The notes beneath the pieces were generated by a model. The model had not been told where the DNA came from and did not search any database. It saw only the letters and a list, made by a program, of their open reading frames with translations. 64,000 nt of DNA from the NCBI RefSeq assembly GCF_040207125.1, contig NZ_CP157940.1:124001-188000 (forward strand), in the 5' to 3' direction. Positions 1 through 7,438 of the stretch are shown piece by piece. Origin of the DNA: Lacrimispora sp. BS-2. GTDB lineage: Bacteria > Bacillota > Clostridia > Lachnospirales > Lachnospiraceae. The position numbers and the translations under genes are program-made. How positions within the stretch are numbered: position 1 is the first letter of the stretch; every line of letters starts with the position of its first letter.

Positions 1-1247
1 TGGTGGACTATAAAATGGTGACCAGGGATACCCTGCCGGAGACGGTAGAGGAATTTTCCAAAGCCATTTCCTGCTATGATATTCCTTCAGACGGCCTGGT
101 GCTTCTGTTTGATGATATCGCTTACGGAGAATCCCTTGGCAGAACGTCCAAATTCCCCCGTAATGCCATCGCCTTTAAATGGGCCGATGAAATCAGGGAA
201 ACAAGGCTTGACCACATCGAATGGAGTCCATCCCGGACCGGGCTCATCAACCCGGTGGCAATCTTTGATCCTGTGGAGTTGGAAGGAACCACGGTGAGCC
301 GGGCCAGTGTCCACAATCTAAGCATTATGGAGGCATTGGAGCTGGGGGAGGGAGATGAAATCACGGTGTATAAAGCCAACATGATCATTCCCCAGATTGC
401 CGATAACCTGACAAGAAGCAAAAAGATACAGATCCCTGAACAATGTCCTGTCTGCGGCGGAAAGACGGAGATCCGCAAGATAAATGATGTCAGGAGCTTA
501 TACTGCACCAACCCGGACTGCCAGGCCAAACGGCTGAAAGGTTTTACCCTTTTTGTGAGCAGGGATGCGTTAAATATTGACGGTTTATCAGAGGCGACTC
601 TGGAGAAATTCATCGGAGCCGGATTCATACGGGAATATGCAGATATTTTCCATTTGGAGCAGCATGAGGAAGTCATCACCCAGATGGAAGGCTTCGGAAA
701 AAAATCCTACGATAACCTGATAAAAGCGGTAAAGAAAGCTTCCCATACCACCCTTCCAAGGCTGATTTACGGCCTGGGAATCGCTGGAATCGGCCTGGCA
801 AATGCAAAGATGCTGTGTCAGGAATTTAAGTTTGATTTTGAAAAGCTGCGCACCGCGGAGGAAGAGGAACTGACCACTGTCCCGGGCATCGGCAAGGTGC
901 TTGCGGATGCATGGATCACTTATTTTAAGGAAGAGAAGAACAATGAGATGGTGGACCGCCTGTTGTCAGAGGTTACCATTGAGAGAGAAGCGGAGGCCAG
1001 CGGGAACGGAATCTTTGAAGGCATGGTATTTGTCATTACCGGATCCGTGACCCACTATGAAAACCGGAAGGCCCTTCAGGAGGTCATTGAAGCCCATGGA
1101 GGCAAGGCAACTGGTTCGGTGACCTCTAAGACTACCTATTTGATCAACAATGATACTACATCCAATTCTTCCAAAAATAAAAAGGCAAAGGAACTTGGAG
1201 TGCCCATTATTTCAGAAGAGGATTTCATAAAGATGCTGGAGGAATAA
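1..1247 (+). CDS. ligA: NAD-dependent DNA ligase, C-terminal part (cut by window edge)
   Basis: This is the C-terminal ~414 residues of an NAD-dependent DNA ligase, which seals nicks during replication and repair; the reading frame is open at the window edge, so the catalytic lysine motif lies outside. Visible in order are the end of the adenylation domain (DGLVLLF, then a conserved SLGRTSKFPRNAIAFK stretch), the OB fold, a four-cysteine zinc finger (CPVC, then CTNPDC), helix-hairpin-helix repeats (GFGKKSYDNL, PGIGKVLADA) and a C-terminal BRCT domain (FVITGSV). The lysine of adenylation motif IV (DGVVIK in Escherichia coli LigA) is a leucine here, so this may be a divergent paralogue. metA follows after 3 bp, implying cotranscription. 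Family assignment is very secure; full activity is not shown. Confidence 0.93.
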   Translation, partial: VDYKMVTRDTLPETVEEFSKAISCYDIPSDGLVLLFDDIAYGESLGRTSKFPRNAIAFKWADEIRETRLDHIEWSPSRTGLINPVAIFDPVELEGTTVSRASVHNLSIMEALELGEGDEITVYKANMIIPQIADNLTRSKKIQIPEQCPVCGGKTEIRKINDVRSLYCTNPDCQAKRLKGFTLFVSRDALNIDGLSEATLEKFIGAGFIREYADIFHLEQHEEVITQMEGFGKKSYDNLIKAVKKASHTTLPRLIYGLGIAGIGLANAKMLCQEFKFDFEKLRTAEEEELTTVPGIGKVLADAWITYFKEEKNNEMVDRLLSEVTIEREAEASGNGIFEGMVFVITGSVTHYENRKALQEVIEAHGGKATGSVTSKTTYLINNDTTSNSSKNKKAKELGVPIISEEDFIKMLEE

Positions 1248-1250
1248 ATT

Positions 1251-2171
1251 ATGCCGATTAAAGTACAAAAGGATTTACCTGCAAAAGCCATACTGGAAAA
1301 AGAGAATATCTTTATGATGGATGAGGACCGTGCTTTAAGCCAGGACATCCGCCCTCTGGAGATTCTGATCATTAATCTCATGCCTATAAAGGAAGAGACA
1401 GAGACTCAGCTTCTCCGGGCCTTATCCAACACTCCTCTGCAGGTGGACTGTACCTTTTTGATGCTGGAGAGCCATACTTCCAAGAATACGTCAGCCAGCC
1501 ATTTAAATAAATTTTATGTTTATTTTGACGAGGTAAAGAAAAAAAAATTCGACGGCATGATCATCACCGGAGCGCCGGTGGAGAACATGGAATTTGAAGA
1601 GGTTAATTACTGGGAAGAGTTAAAGAAGATCATGGAATGGAGCAAGACCCATGTGACCAGCACCCTCCACATCTGCTGGGGGGCCCAGGCGGGGCTTTAT
1701 TACCATTATGGCATACAGAAATACAAAAGAGAGAGCAAGCTGTCAGGCATTTACCGGCATAAGGTTCTGGACCGGAAGGTCCCCCTTGTCCGCAGCCTGG
1801 ATGATTATGTGATGGCTCCTCATTCCCGTTATACTGAGGTGAGGAGAGAGGATATTGAAAAGCAGCCGGAGCTGGTGATCCTGGCGGAATCAAAAGAGGC
1901 CGGAATCCTTCTGGTGATGAGCCGGGACGGAAAGCAGGTATTTGTCCAGGGGCATCCGGAATACGACCGCATGACTTTAGACGGGGAATATCACCGGGAT
2001 CTGGGGAAGGGATTGGAGCCTGAAATTCCCTGTAATTATTATGAAGACGATGACCCCAATACGGTTCCTGTGTTAAATTGGAGAAATGTGGCGAATACGC
2101 TGTATGGGAACTGGCTGAACTTTTATGTATATCAGATCACGCCTTATCTGCTTGAGGTGGAAGAAAATTAG
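1251..2171 (+). CDS. metA: Homoserine O-acyltransferase MetA (predicted acetyl-CoA type)
   Basis: MetA acylates homoserine at the first committed step of methionine synthesis in the cytoplasm. The 306-residue length is typical. The nucleophile Cys142 lies in ICWGAQAG and the catalytic dyad His235/Glu237 in QGHPEYD, all at canonical positions. Residue 111 is Glu (APVENMEF). In characterised MetA proteins Glu111 goes with acetyl-CoA and Gly111 with succinyl-CoA, so this enzyme is probably a homoserine O-acetyltransferase despite the common 'succinyltransferase' label. It starts 3 bp after ligA and overlaps nothing. I see no SAM riboswitch or T-box before it; expression probably comes from the ligA transcript. 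Confidence 0.95.
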   Translation: MPIKVQKDLPAKAILEKENIFMMDEDRALSQDIRPLEILIINLMPIKEETETQLLRALSNTPLQVDCTFLMLESHTSKNTSASHLNKFYVYFDEVKKKKFDGMIITGAPVENMEFEEVNYWEELKKIMEWSKTHVTSTLHICWGAQAGLYYHYGIQKYKRESKLSGIYRHKVLDRKVPLVRSLDDYVMAPHSRYTEVRREDIEKQPELVILAESKEAGILLVMSRDGKQVFVQGHPEYDRMTLDGEYHRDLGKGLEPEIPCNYYEDDDPNTVPVLNWRNVANTLYGNWLNFYVYQITPYLLEVEEN

Positions 2172-2271
2172 TCTTTATTTTACAAGGATTTCTGCAGTTT
2201 TAATTAATTGTTCGAGATTGGAAAAGTATCGCAAACTATCACATAATAACGGGTTTTATCATCTATATAAC

Positions 2272-2307
2272 CCCTCTATTGGTTGTAATGATACAATTGA
2301 TGGAGGG
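2272..2307 (+). terminator. 16-bp hairpin after metA
   Basis: Bases 2272-2287 and 2292-2307 pair without a mismatch (12 Watson-Crick and 4 G-U pairs) around an ATGA tetraloop. Only a weak U tract (CTTATTT) follows, so it may be a terminator of the ligA-metA transcript or an RNA-stabilising hairpin. Confidence 0.5.
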
Positions 2308-2450
2308 CTTATTTAGATGATAAATTGTAAAATTAAATTTTGTACATTGAATCTTATTGCTGCATAGGCAACAATAACTTGAACATATGGGCAATGAACT
2401 CTTATTTGCCTTGCGTGAATTATTTCCATAATTATCCACTGTATAAATTT

Positions 2451-2480
2451 GGTAATATATAATATAATTTATATATTACC
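2451..2480 (+). promoter_or_regulatory. 11-bp inverted repeat over the promoter of the small coiled-coil gene
   Basis: GGTAATATATA (2451-2461) and TATATATTACC (2470-2480) form a perfect inverted repeat with 8 bp between, and a TATAAT box (2463-2468) lies in the centre. The arrangement looks like an operator over a -10 element. The rest of the 332-bp stretch between metA and 2504 holds only the hairpin at 2272-2307; I see no gene in it. Confidence 0.4.
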
Positions 2481-2503
2481 ATTTTTGTAAAGGAGTGAAG
2501 CAT

Positions 2504-2749
2504 ATGGCAAGAGGAGTTCGCAAATCACCGATTGAAAAACTTAGAGAAGAGCTAAAAAATACACAAGATTCCATAGAACAATATAAGACCGCAATCAAAA
2601 CGCTTCATCAGAAAGAGAAACAGATACAGGAAGAAATTAAGTTGGAAGAATTTAAAGAAGTGTCAGCAATTCTTGAAGAGAAAAACATGTCGATATCTGA
2701 ATTAAAAGATATACTTACCTCAAAAGAAGAAGGGCAGCAAGACGAATAA
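2504..2749 (+). CDS. Small coiled-coil protein of unknown function
   Basis: This 81-residue protein is almost entirely helical, charged heptad sequence (KLREELKNTQ, then KQIQEEIKLEEFKE) and ends in a short segment beginning MSISELKDIL. I do not recognise a named family; similar small coiled-coil proteins occur on clostridial mobile elements, which fits the decayed neighbourhood. ATG 2504 is chosen because AGGAG at 2491-2495 is 8 bp upstream; the in-frame GTG at 2495 overlaps that ribosome binding site. It has its own promoter-like inverted repeat upstream and a strong terminator downstream, so it is a monocistronic unit. Confidence 0.6.
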   Translation: MARGVRKSPIEKLREELKNTQDSIEQYKTAIKTLHQKEKQIQEEIKLEEFKEVSAILEEKNMSISELKDILTSKEEGQQDE

Positions 2750-2752
2750 GAG

Positions 2753-2794
2753 ATAGACCGGTTTCCATAAAAGATTCCGGTCTATTATTTTTTT
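2753..2794 (+). terminator. Rho-independent terminator
   Basis: A perfect 9-bp stem (ATAGACCGG / CCGGTCTAT) is followed by a long T run, 3 bp after the coiled-coil gene. Confidence 0.9.
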
Positions 2795-2802
2795 AATAAT
2801 TA

Positions 2803-2842
2803 AGAACATATGTTTGGATTTTGTTCACGCTTGTGTTATAGT
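2803..2842 (+). promoter_or_regulatory. SOS (LexA/DinR) box overlapping a promoter
   Basis: AGAACATATGTTTG at 2803-2816 matches the Gram-positive LexA operator (CGAAC-N4-GTTCG type) closely. It overlaps a -35 TTGGAT (2814-2819), with -10 TATAGT at 2837-2842 after a 17-bp spacer. This is the autoregulatory operator expected in front of lexA; here it drives a broken copy. Confidence 0.7.
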
Positions 2843-2865
2843 AACATCAGAAAGGTGGGATTACC

Positions 2866-3162
2866 ATGTCAAAACCCAAATTAAAAGAAAGACAACAACG
2901 AATATTAGTTTATATACGTCAAATAATTACAGATAGAGGGTATCCGCCTATTGTAAGAGAAATAGTCCAAGAACCATTGAAGTGGTTAAGGATGTCGATC
3001 CATTATTTATTGAACCAGTCGTTAAGGTTCCTTAGCTTGGAACCGTAGCTGCTGGAACACCAATTAAGCTGACCAGAATATTGAAACTTATTATTCAATC
3101 CCAGCGAGTAAATTTTAAATAACAAAGAAACCTTTATGCTCAATGTGCGCGGAAATCTGGAC
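2866..3162 (+). pseudogene. lexA: Broken lexA repressor gene
   Basis: The first codons (after a GAAAGGTGGGA ribosome binding site) read as the LexA N terminus: KERQQRILVYIRQIITDRGYPPIVREI. Right after that the frame jumps to sequence matching residues near 75 of LexA (TIEVVKDVDPLFIEPVVKVP), so roughly 45 codons that include the recognition helix are missing. A stop follows at VP*LG, then LGTVAAGTPI, which contains the Ala-Gly self-cleavage site, then NIETYYSIPASKF and KETFMLNVRG in shifted frames. It is therefore a lexA copy destroyed by one deletion, a nonsense codon and at least two frameshifts. The host should carry an intact lexA elsewhere. No functional product is expected, except possibly a ~60-residue peptide. 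Confidence 0.75.
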
Positions 3163-3323
3163 ATTGATTCCTACGGAAAAGATTTGCAGGAAAAATGCCT
3201 GAAACCTGCCTGAAACCTGCACGGGACATCATGGTGGAAACTCTGGAGATGATGGATCAGACAATAAAAAACAGCGCAAAGCGTAAAGAAGCTTATGCGG
3301 TAGAACAGAGCAGACGTTTTTGA
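3151..3323 (+). pseudogene. Transposase-like N-terminal remnant (ISLre2/UPF0236 type)
   Basis: Reading DIDSYGKDLQEKC and then ARDIMVETLEMMDQTIKNS gives sequence resembling the N terminus of ISLre2-family (UPF0236) transposases. The two halves are in different frames because an 11-bp unit, GCCTGAAACCT, is duplicated in tandem at 3197-3218; removing one copy restores one continuous frame. The rest of the element is missing and 3324-3524 shows no gene. The family assignment is from memory of the family's sequence pattern and is tentative; the duplication is seen directly. Confidence 0.4.
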
Positions 3324-3524
3324 AAGTGGAGATAGTATTGTCGAAGAATAATATAGTAAAAACGTTGAAAATCAAAGCAAAATTATAGGAACAGAAATGA
3401 TTGGAACGCAAAATCCAAAATAAACATATCCATAATTATGCATTTGATCCATTTTTTGCGCGTTGTTCAAGGAATAACCAGCATGTTATACTTGTAAAAA
3501 CCAAAGAGAGAAAAGGATCAAGTG

Positions 3525-4940
3525 ATGAATAAAAGTACTATGAAAAAAATATTTTTATCTGCTTCCGTTTTTATGCTGATCATTCTGGGGTGGGTCTTTA
3601 GCTGGGTAGCATTTGCTGAAAAGCCTGACAGAATTTCTAAGGAGTCATCCCAAAGCGCTGCAACCGCCACTCTTGCAGACACACAGGTAGCCCTTTCCCA
3701 GAAAGCCATTGCAGATAATCCGGAAACGGCAGCGTTCCTTGCTGCAGAAACATCTGCTCCGCCCGCAGCGGAATCGTCTGATCTGCCTGCAGTGAAATCG
3801 TCTGATCTGCTTGCAGCGAAATCGTCCGATCTGCCTGCAGCGGAACCGTCTGCTTCGCCCACAGCGGAACCCGCCCCTCTGCAGACTGGTAAATTAGTTG
3901 GGTATTATGCGGCATGGGCGGCCTATTATAATTACTATCCAAACCAGATTGATGCCGGAAAGCTGACCCATATAAATTATGCTTTTGCAAACATTGGTTC
4001 CGACTTAAAACTGACCCTTGGATATCCTGACGTGGATCCTTCCAACATAAAGCTTTTAAATTCCTTAAAACAGACCAATCCGGATTTAAAAACCTTAATT
4101 TCCGTGGGAGGCTGGAACTGGTCCGGGAAATTCTCAGATGTGGCCCTGACAGAGGAGACCAGAGCTTCATTTGCTGACAGCTGTGTTGATTTCATTAAAA
4201 AATACGGATTTGACGGTGTTGACCTGGACTGGGAGTATCCGGTCAGCGGAGGTCTGGAAACAAATGCCAGGCGCAGGGAAGATAAACATAATTTCACCCT
4301 GCTTCTTAAAAAAATTCGTGAAAAACTGGATGCTCAGGGGGCTGCTGACAATAAGCATTACTTACTGACCATTGCAGGAGGCGCGGATAATTCTTACATA
4401 AACAATGTGGAGCTGTCAAAGCTGGCTCAGTATCTGGATTATGCAAATGTCATGACCTATGATCTGCATGGATTCTGGGATTCAAATACAGACCTTCTCG
4501 CTCCTCTATATGACAACAGCGATCCATCCCCTCAGTATAAAGCCAGTGTGGATAAGGCTGTCACTGCCTGGCTGGGGGCATCCTTTCCGGCGGAAAAGAT
4601 GGTAATGGGTATCCCGTTTTACGGATACTTATATTCTTCTGTGAATAATTCAAACAATGGTTTATACCAGTCCTTTGGCGGTTCCAATTCCATCGGATAT
4701 CAGGCCATTAAAGATAATTACTTAAATAAACCTGGCTATACCAGTCATTTTCATTCCCAGTCAAAGGTTCCCTGGCTGTTTAACGGTACGATCTTTATAA
4801 GCTATGAGGATCCAAAATCCATAGGCTATAAAACGGATTATATCAAATCAAAGAAATTAGGCGGCGCAATGGTCTGGGAGTTGAGCCAGGACCCGGAGGG
4901 GGAGCTTTTAAGAGCACTGTATCAAGGATTGAAACAATAA
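3525..4940 (+). CDS. Secreted glycoside hydrolase family 18 (chitinase-like)
   Basis: This 471-residue protein has an N-terminal signal peptide (hydrophobic segment ~9-30, cleavage near AFA-EK), a Ser/Ala/Pro-rich linker (~35-120) with 8-residue repeats, and a GH18 TIM barrel from residue ~123 (GKLVGYYAAW). The catalytic motif DGVDLDWE (residues 230-237) has Glu237 as acid/base, and a SVGGWNWS strand precedes it. GH18 enzymes cleave beta-1,4-GlcNAc polymers such as chitin, or act as endo-beta-N-acetylglucosaminidases. No chitin-binding module is visible. ATG 3525 is chosen over GTG 3522 because AAAAGG ends 8 bp upstream. It is monocistronic, ended by a strong hairpin. Substrate not determined by sequence. 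Confidence 0.92.
   Translation: MNKSTMKKIFLSASVFMLIILGWVFSWVAFAEKPDRISKESSQSAATATLADTQVALSQKAIADNPETAAFLAAETSAPPAAESSDLPAVKSSDLLAAKSSDLPAAEPSASPTAEPAPLQTGKLVGYYAAWAAYYNYYPNQIDAGKLTHINYAFANIGSDLKLTLGYPDVDPSNIKLLNSLKQTNPDLKTLISVGGWNWSGKFSDVALTEETRASFADSCVDFIKKYGFDGVDLDWEYPVSGGLETNARRREDKHNFTLLLKKIREKLDAQGAADNKHYLLTIAGGADNSYINNVELSKLAQYLDYANVMTYDLHGFWDSNTDLLAPLYDNSDPSPQYKASVDKAVTAWLGASFPAEKMVMGIPFYGYLYSSVNNSNNGLYQSFGGSNSIGYQAIKDNYLNKPGYTSHFHSQSKVPWLFNGTIFISYEDPKSIGYKTDYIKSKKLGGAMVWELSQDPEGELLRALYQGLKQ
3771..3866 (+). repeat. Four tandem 24-bp coding repeats in the chitinase linker
   Basis: Units of 24 bp begin at 3771, 3795, 3819 and 3843 and encode (E/K)SSDLPA(A/V)-type octapeptides; the last copy has diverged. 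The array likely changes length by slippage and sets linker length. Confidence 0.85.
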
Positions 4941-4945
4941 AAGAA

Positions 4946-4991
4946 AGGCGCCAGTTCCATATCCCGGGAAGGGAATATGGGACTGGCGCCT
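4946..4991 (+). terminator. Bidirectional terminator between convergent genes
   Basis: A ~19-bp stem (AGGCGCCAGTTCCATATCCC with GGGAATATGGGACTGGCGCCT) lies between the chitinase gene and the convergent PII-like gene, with short T-rich tracts on both sides. Confidence 0.8.
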
Positions 4992-5025
4992 GTTTTGGCT
5001 CCGGTCGGTCCAGATGAGGATTTTC

Positions 5026-5736
5026 TCATTTTTTCAGAGTGCTGAGTCCAGCCACTTCATCTACGGGAAGAGAAAAAGCGATGGCATGTTCTCCGGTTTC
5101 TTTTAACACTGTTTCGCAGATGGATTTAAGAACCGCCTGCTTATCCGTAACGGGAACCAGGATAAGGAGAATTTCCTTCTCACTGGAAAGAGTCAGACCA
5201 AAAAGCTTTTTTGAATCATCAGCAAGAGCTTCTCTGGCTTTGACCAGGGTTCCCCCCTTGCAGCCGGCATTTCTGGCAGCTTCCATAATGGGAGCGGAAA
5301 GGTCGGTATTGATGACAGTAGCAATTAGTTCGTATTTGGTCGTATCTGACATAGAGCGATCCTCCTTGTGATAATCTGTGGATACAGGCATATTCCCGCC
5401 TGACAGGGCATTTTCTAAAATACTGGAAGCTGCGGCGCTGATCCCTGACAGGGGGATGGTAAATACAATGCCATAGCCTGGTTTTTCAAGCTCCAATGCT
5501 TCATGGAGAGAGGATAATAAGCGTCCGGTAGCCGTTTCCTCTACGATTCCGATAACCAGATCCTTTTCCGGCTCGTCAAGTCCCAGGCAGTCCTTGATTG
5601 CAGAACTTGCGGTTCCATGTCCTCTGGTAATGAGAAGCAGTTCCTGATGATGTGCTTTAAAAACGGAAGCTGCTTTTTCGCCCTTTCCTCTGGCTACGAT
5701 AACCGTGATCCAGTTTATTTTACGATTGGAAATCAT
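5026..5736 (-). CDS. Tandem PII-like regulatory protein, partner of DUF1538 protein
   Basis: The 236-residue protein consists of two PII-like ferredoxin-fold units, ~8-100 (from WITVIVARGKGEKA) and ~130-236 (from YELIATVINTDL). PII-like proteins bind nucleotides or small effectors and regulate a neighbouring transporter or enzyme by direct contact. Its start overlaps the end of the upstream DUF1538 gene by 17 bp, so the two are translationally coupled and their products probably form one complex. The classic PII T-loop tyrosine motif is not apparent, so the ligand is unknown. No membrane segment or signal peptide is visible. Confidence 0.8.
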   Translation of the reverse strand: MISNRKINWITVIVARGKGEKAASVFKAHHQELLLITRGHGTASSAIKDCLGLDEPEKDLVIGIVEETATGRLLSSLHEALELEKPGYGIVFTIPLSGISAAASSILENALSGGNMPVSTDYHKEDRSMSDTTKYELIATVINTDLSAPIMEAARNAGCKGGTLVKAREALADDSKKLFGLTLSSEKEILLILVPVTDKQAVLKSICETVLKETGEHAIAFSLPVDEVAGLSTLKK

Positions 5737-7261
5737 CAGCTTGCTCCTTTCCTAAGTCAATAAATTCAAACTCCATATTAAGCTGCGGCTCATTGGACGG
5801 AACATTTGCTTTTCTGGTCTTATACTGATAAGAAACGCCAATGAGCTGTATGATGATCAGGGGCGTCATAGCGACCATGGCCACAATGCCAAAGGCATCG
5901 GTTACTATATTTCCTCCCAGGGCTTCACAGGCTCCCATGGCAAAGGGAAGCAGGAAGGTGGCCGTCATAGGGCCGGAAGCGACACCGCCCGAATCAAAGG
6001 CAATGGATGTAAAAATCGGCGGCACCACAAAAGACAGGCCAAGGGCCAGGGCGTAGCCGGGAAGCAGGAGAGCCAGTAAGGGAAGACCTGTCATGACTCT
6101 TAGGATTGACAATCCAAGGGAGATTGACATGCCGATGGATAATCCGGTCATCATGGTTTTTTCCGAGATGGAACCTCCTGTAATGTCCTCTACCTGCTTA
6201 TTTAAAACCTGTACGGCAGGTTCGGCTTTTACGATAAAATATCCAATGAGCATACCGATAGGAACCATAACCCAGTTGTAAGGAAGAGAGGCCAGCTGCT
6301 GTCCCAGATAATTACCGGCAGGCATAAAACCTACATTAACACCGGTAAGGAAAAGGGTCAGTCCGATATAGGAGTAAATAAGCCCCACCATAATTTTGAT
6401 CAGCTGTCTTTTCCTCAGCTTCAGAAAGAAGATCTGGAATATGATAAAGAACAGCAAAATGGGGAAAAGAGCTAAAAAGACCTCCCAGGCATAATCAGGA
6501 AGCTCATGCTGAAAGGCCAGCCAGAGATCCTGGGAATTGTTTATGGAAGGAATTATCATGGGTTCATAATCCGTGGCAGAGGATTTGTAAACCAGGCCCA
6601 GGATCATAACGGAAAGAATGGGTCCAACGGAACATAAGGCCACAAGCCCGAAGCTGTCGCTGTCCGAATTCTTGCCCCGGCCGATCGATGAGAGGCCCAC
6701 TCCAAGAGCCATAATAAAAGGTACAGTAATAGGACCTGTAGTCACGCCGCCGGAGTCAAAGGCCACAGCCAGGAATGCCTTGGGTACAAAAGCGGATGTA
6801 ACAAAAAGTACGGCATAGCAGATCATAAGGATGCGGGATAAGCTCCAGCTAAACAAGTTTCTTAAAAATGCGATTGCCAGGAAAAAGCCTACTCCTGCGG
6901 CCACAGAAAAAATCAGAATCATGTCAGGAACTGCCGGAGTCTGTCCGGCCAGGACCTGAAGATCCGGTTCTGCTATGGTAATGATAAAACCAATAATAAA
7001 ACAGGCAAAAACAATGAGCGGGAGCTTTTTTGATTTTGCCAGATGGGCACCCGCTTTTTCACCGATGATCATCATGGACATATCAACACCGAGTGTAAAA
7101 AAGCCCATTCCAAGGATTAAAAGGGTTGCACCTACCAGAAACAGCATCAGTGGGTCAAGAGGCATGGGAGTGATCGTTATGCACAAGATCAACACGATAC
7201 ATGTAACGGGCAGGACAGATGATAAGGATTCTACAATTTTTTCTTTTAATTTTTGATTCAA
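5720..7261 (-). CDS. DUF1538 family polytopic membrane protein (putative transporter)
   Basis: This 513-residue protein has a dozen or so hydrophobic segments and an internal duplication: FDSGGVTTGPIT (~residue 168) and FDSGGVASGPMT (~residue 415) are equivalent glycine-rich motifs, typical of a two-repeat transporter with re-entrant loops. It belongs to DUF1538, whose substrate I do not know. A double PII-like gene overlaps its 3' end, suggesting effector-gated transport. The promoter on this strand (TTGCAC, 18 bp, TAAACT) carries two copies of AACTATTTAT, also found at the promoter of the adjacent regulator gene. A ribosome binding site (GGAGGTATC) precedes the start. Confidence 0.8.
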   Translation of the reverse strand: MNQKLKEKIVESLSSVLPVTCIVLILCITITPMPLDPLMLFLVGATLLILGMGFFTLGVDMSMMIIGEKAGAHLAKSKKLPLIVFACFIIGFIITIAEPDLQVLAGQTPAVPDMILIFSVAAGVGFFLAIAFLRNLFSWSLSRILMICYAVLFVTSAFVPKAFLAVAFDSGGVTTGPITVPFIMALGVGLSSIGRGKNSDSDSFGLVALCSVGPILSVMILGLVYKSSATDYEPMIIPSINNSQDLWLAFQHELPDYAWEVFLALFPILLFFIIFQIFFLKLRKRQLIKIMVGLIYSYIGLTLFLTGVNVGFMPAGNYLGQQLASLPYNWVMVPIGMLIGYFIVKAEPAVQVLNKQVEDITGGSISEKTMMTGLSIGMSISLGLSILRVMTGLPLLALLLPGYALALGLSFVVPPIFTSIAFDSGGVASGPMTATFLLPFAMGACEALGGNIVTDAFGIVAMVAMTPLIIIQLIGVSYQYKTRKANVPSNEPQLNMEFEFIDLGKEQADDFQS

Positions 7262-7355
7262 AGAGATACCTCCTGTTGTCCGTTTTTATGAAAGGGATTC
7301 TTAAGAATGATAATTTGCACAGAATTGTGCATGAGCCTGCAGACTCTTTTTAGAT

Positions 7356-7392
7356 CATAAATAGTTTAACACATAAATAGTTGCGAGTGCAA
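7356..7392 (-). promoter_or_regulatory. DUF1538 promoter with two operator-like repeats
   Basis: On the minus strand -35 TTGCAC (7392-7387) and -10 TAAACT (7368-7363) are separated by 18 bp. AACTATTTATG occurs twice, 16 bp apart (complement of 7372-7382 and 7356-7366), once in the spacer and once over the -10 and its downstream flank. The same word lies at 8451-8460 in the regulator promoter. Confidence 0.55.
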
Positions 7393-7438
7393 CTAAAATT
7401 TTTATGAATAATTATCATTACTGGAAAAGTCCGCTTCT

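Noticed and set aside
122..679. 185-residue minus-strand frame opposite ligA
   Set aside because: Antisense shadow of the ligase gene without ribosome binding site or motifs.
2495..2503. GTG start three codons upstream for the small coiled-coil gene
   Set aside because: It overlaps the AGGAG ribosome binding site, whereas ATG 2504 has ideal spacing.
3771..3866. Regularly spaced repeats suggestive of a CRISPR array
   Set aside because: Units are 24 bp, directly adjacent without spacers, and in frame within the chitinase linker.
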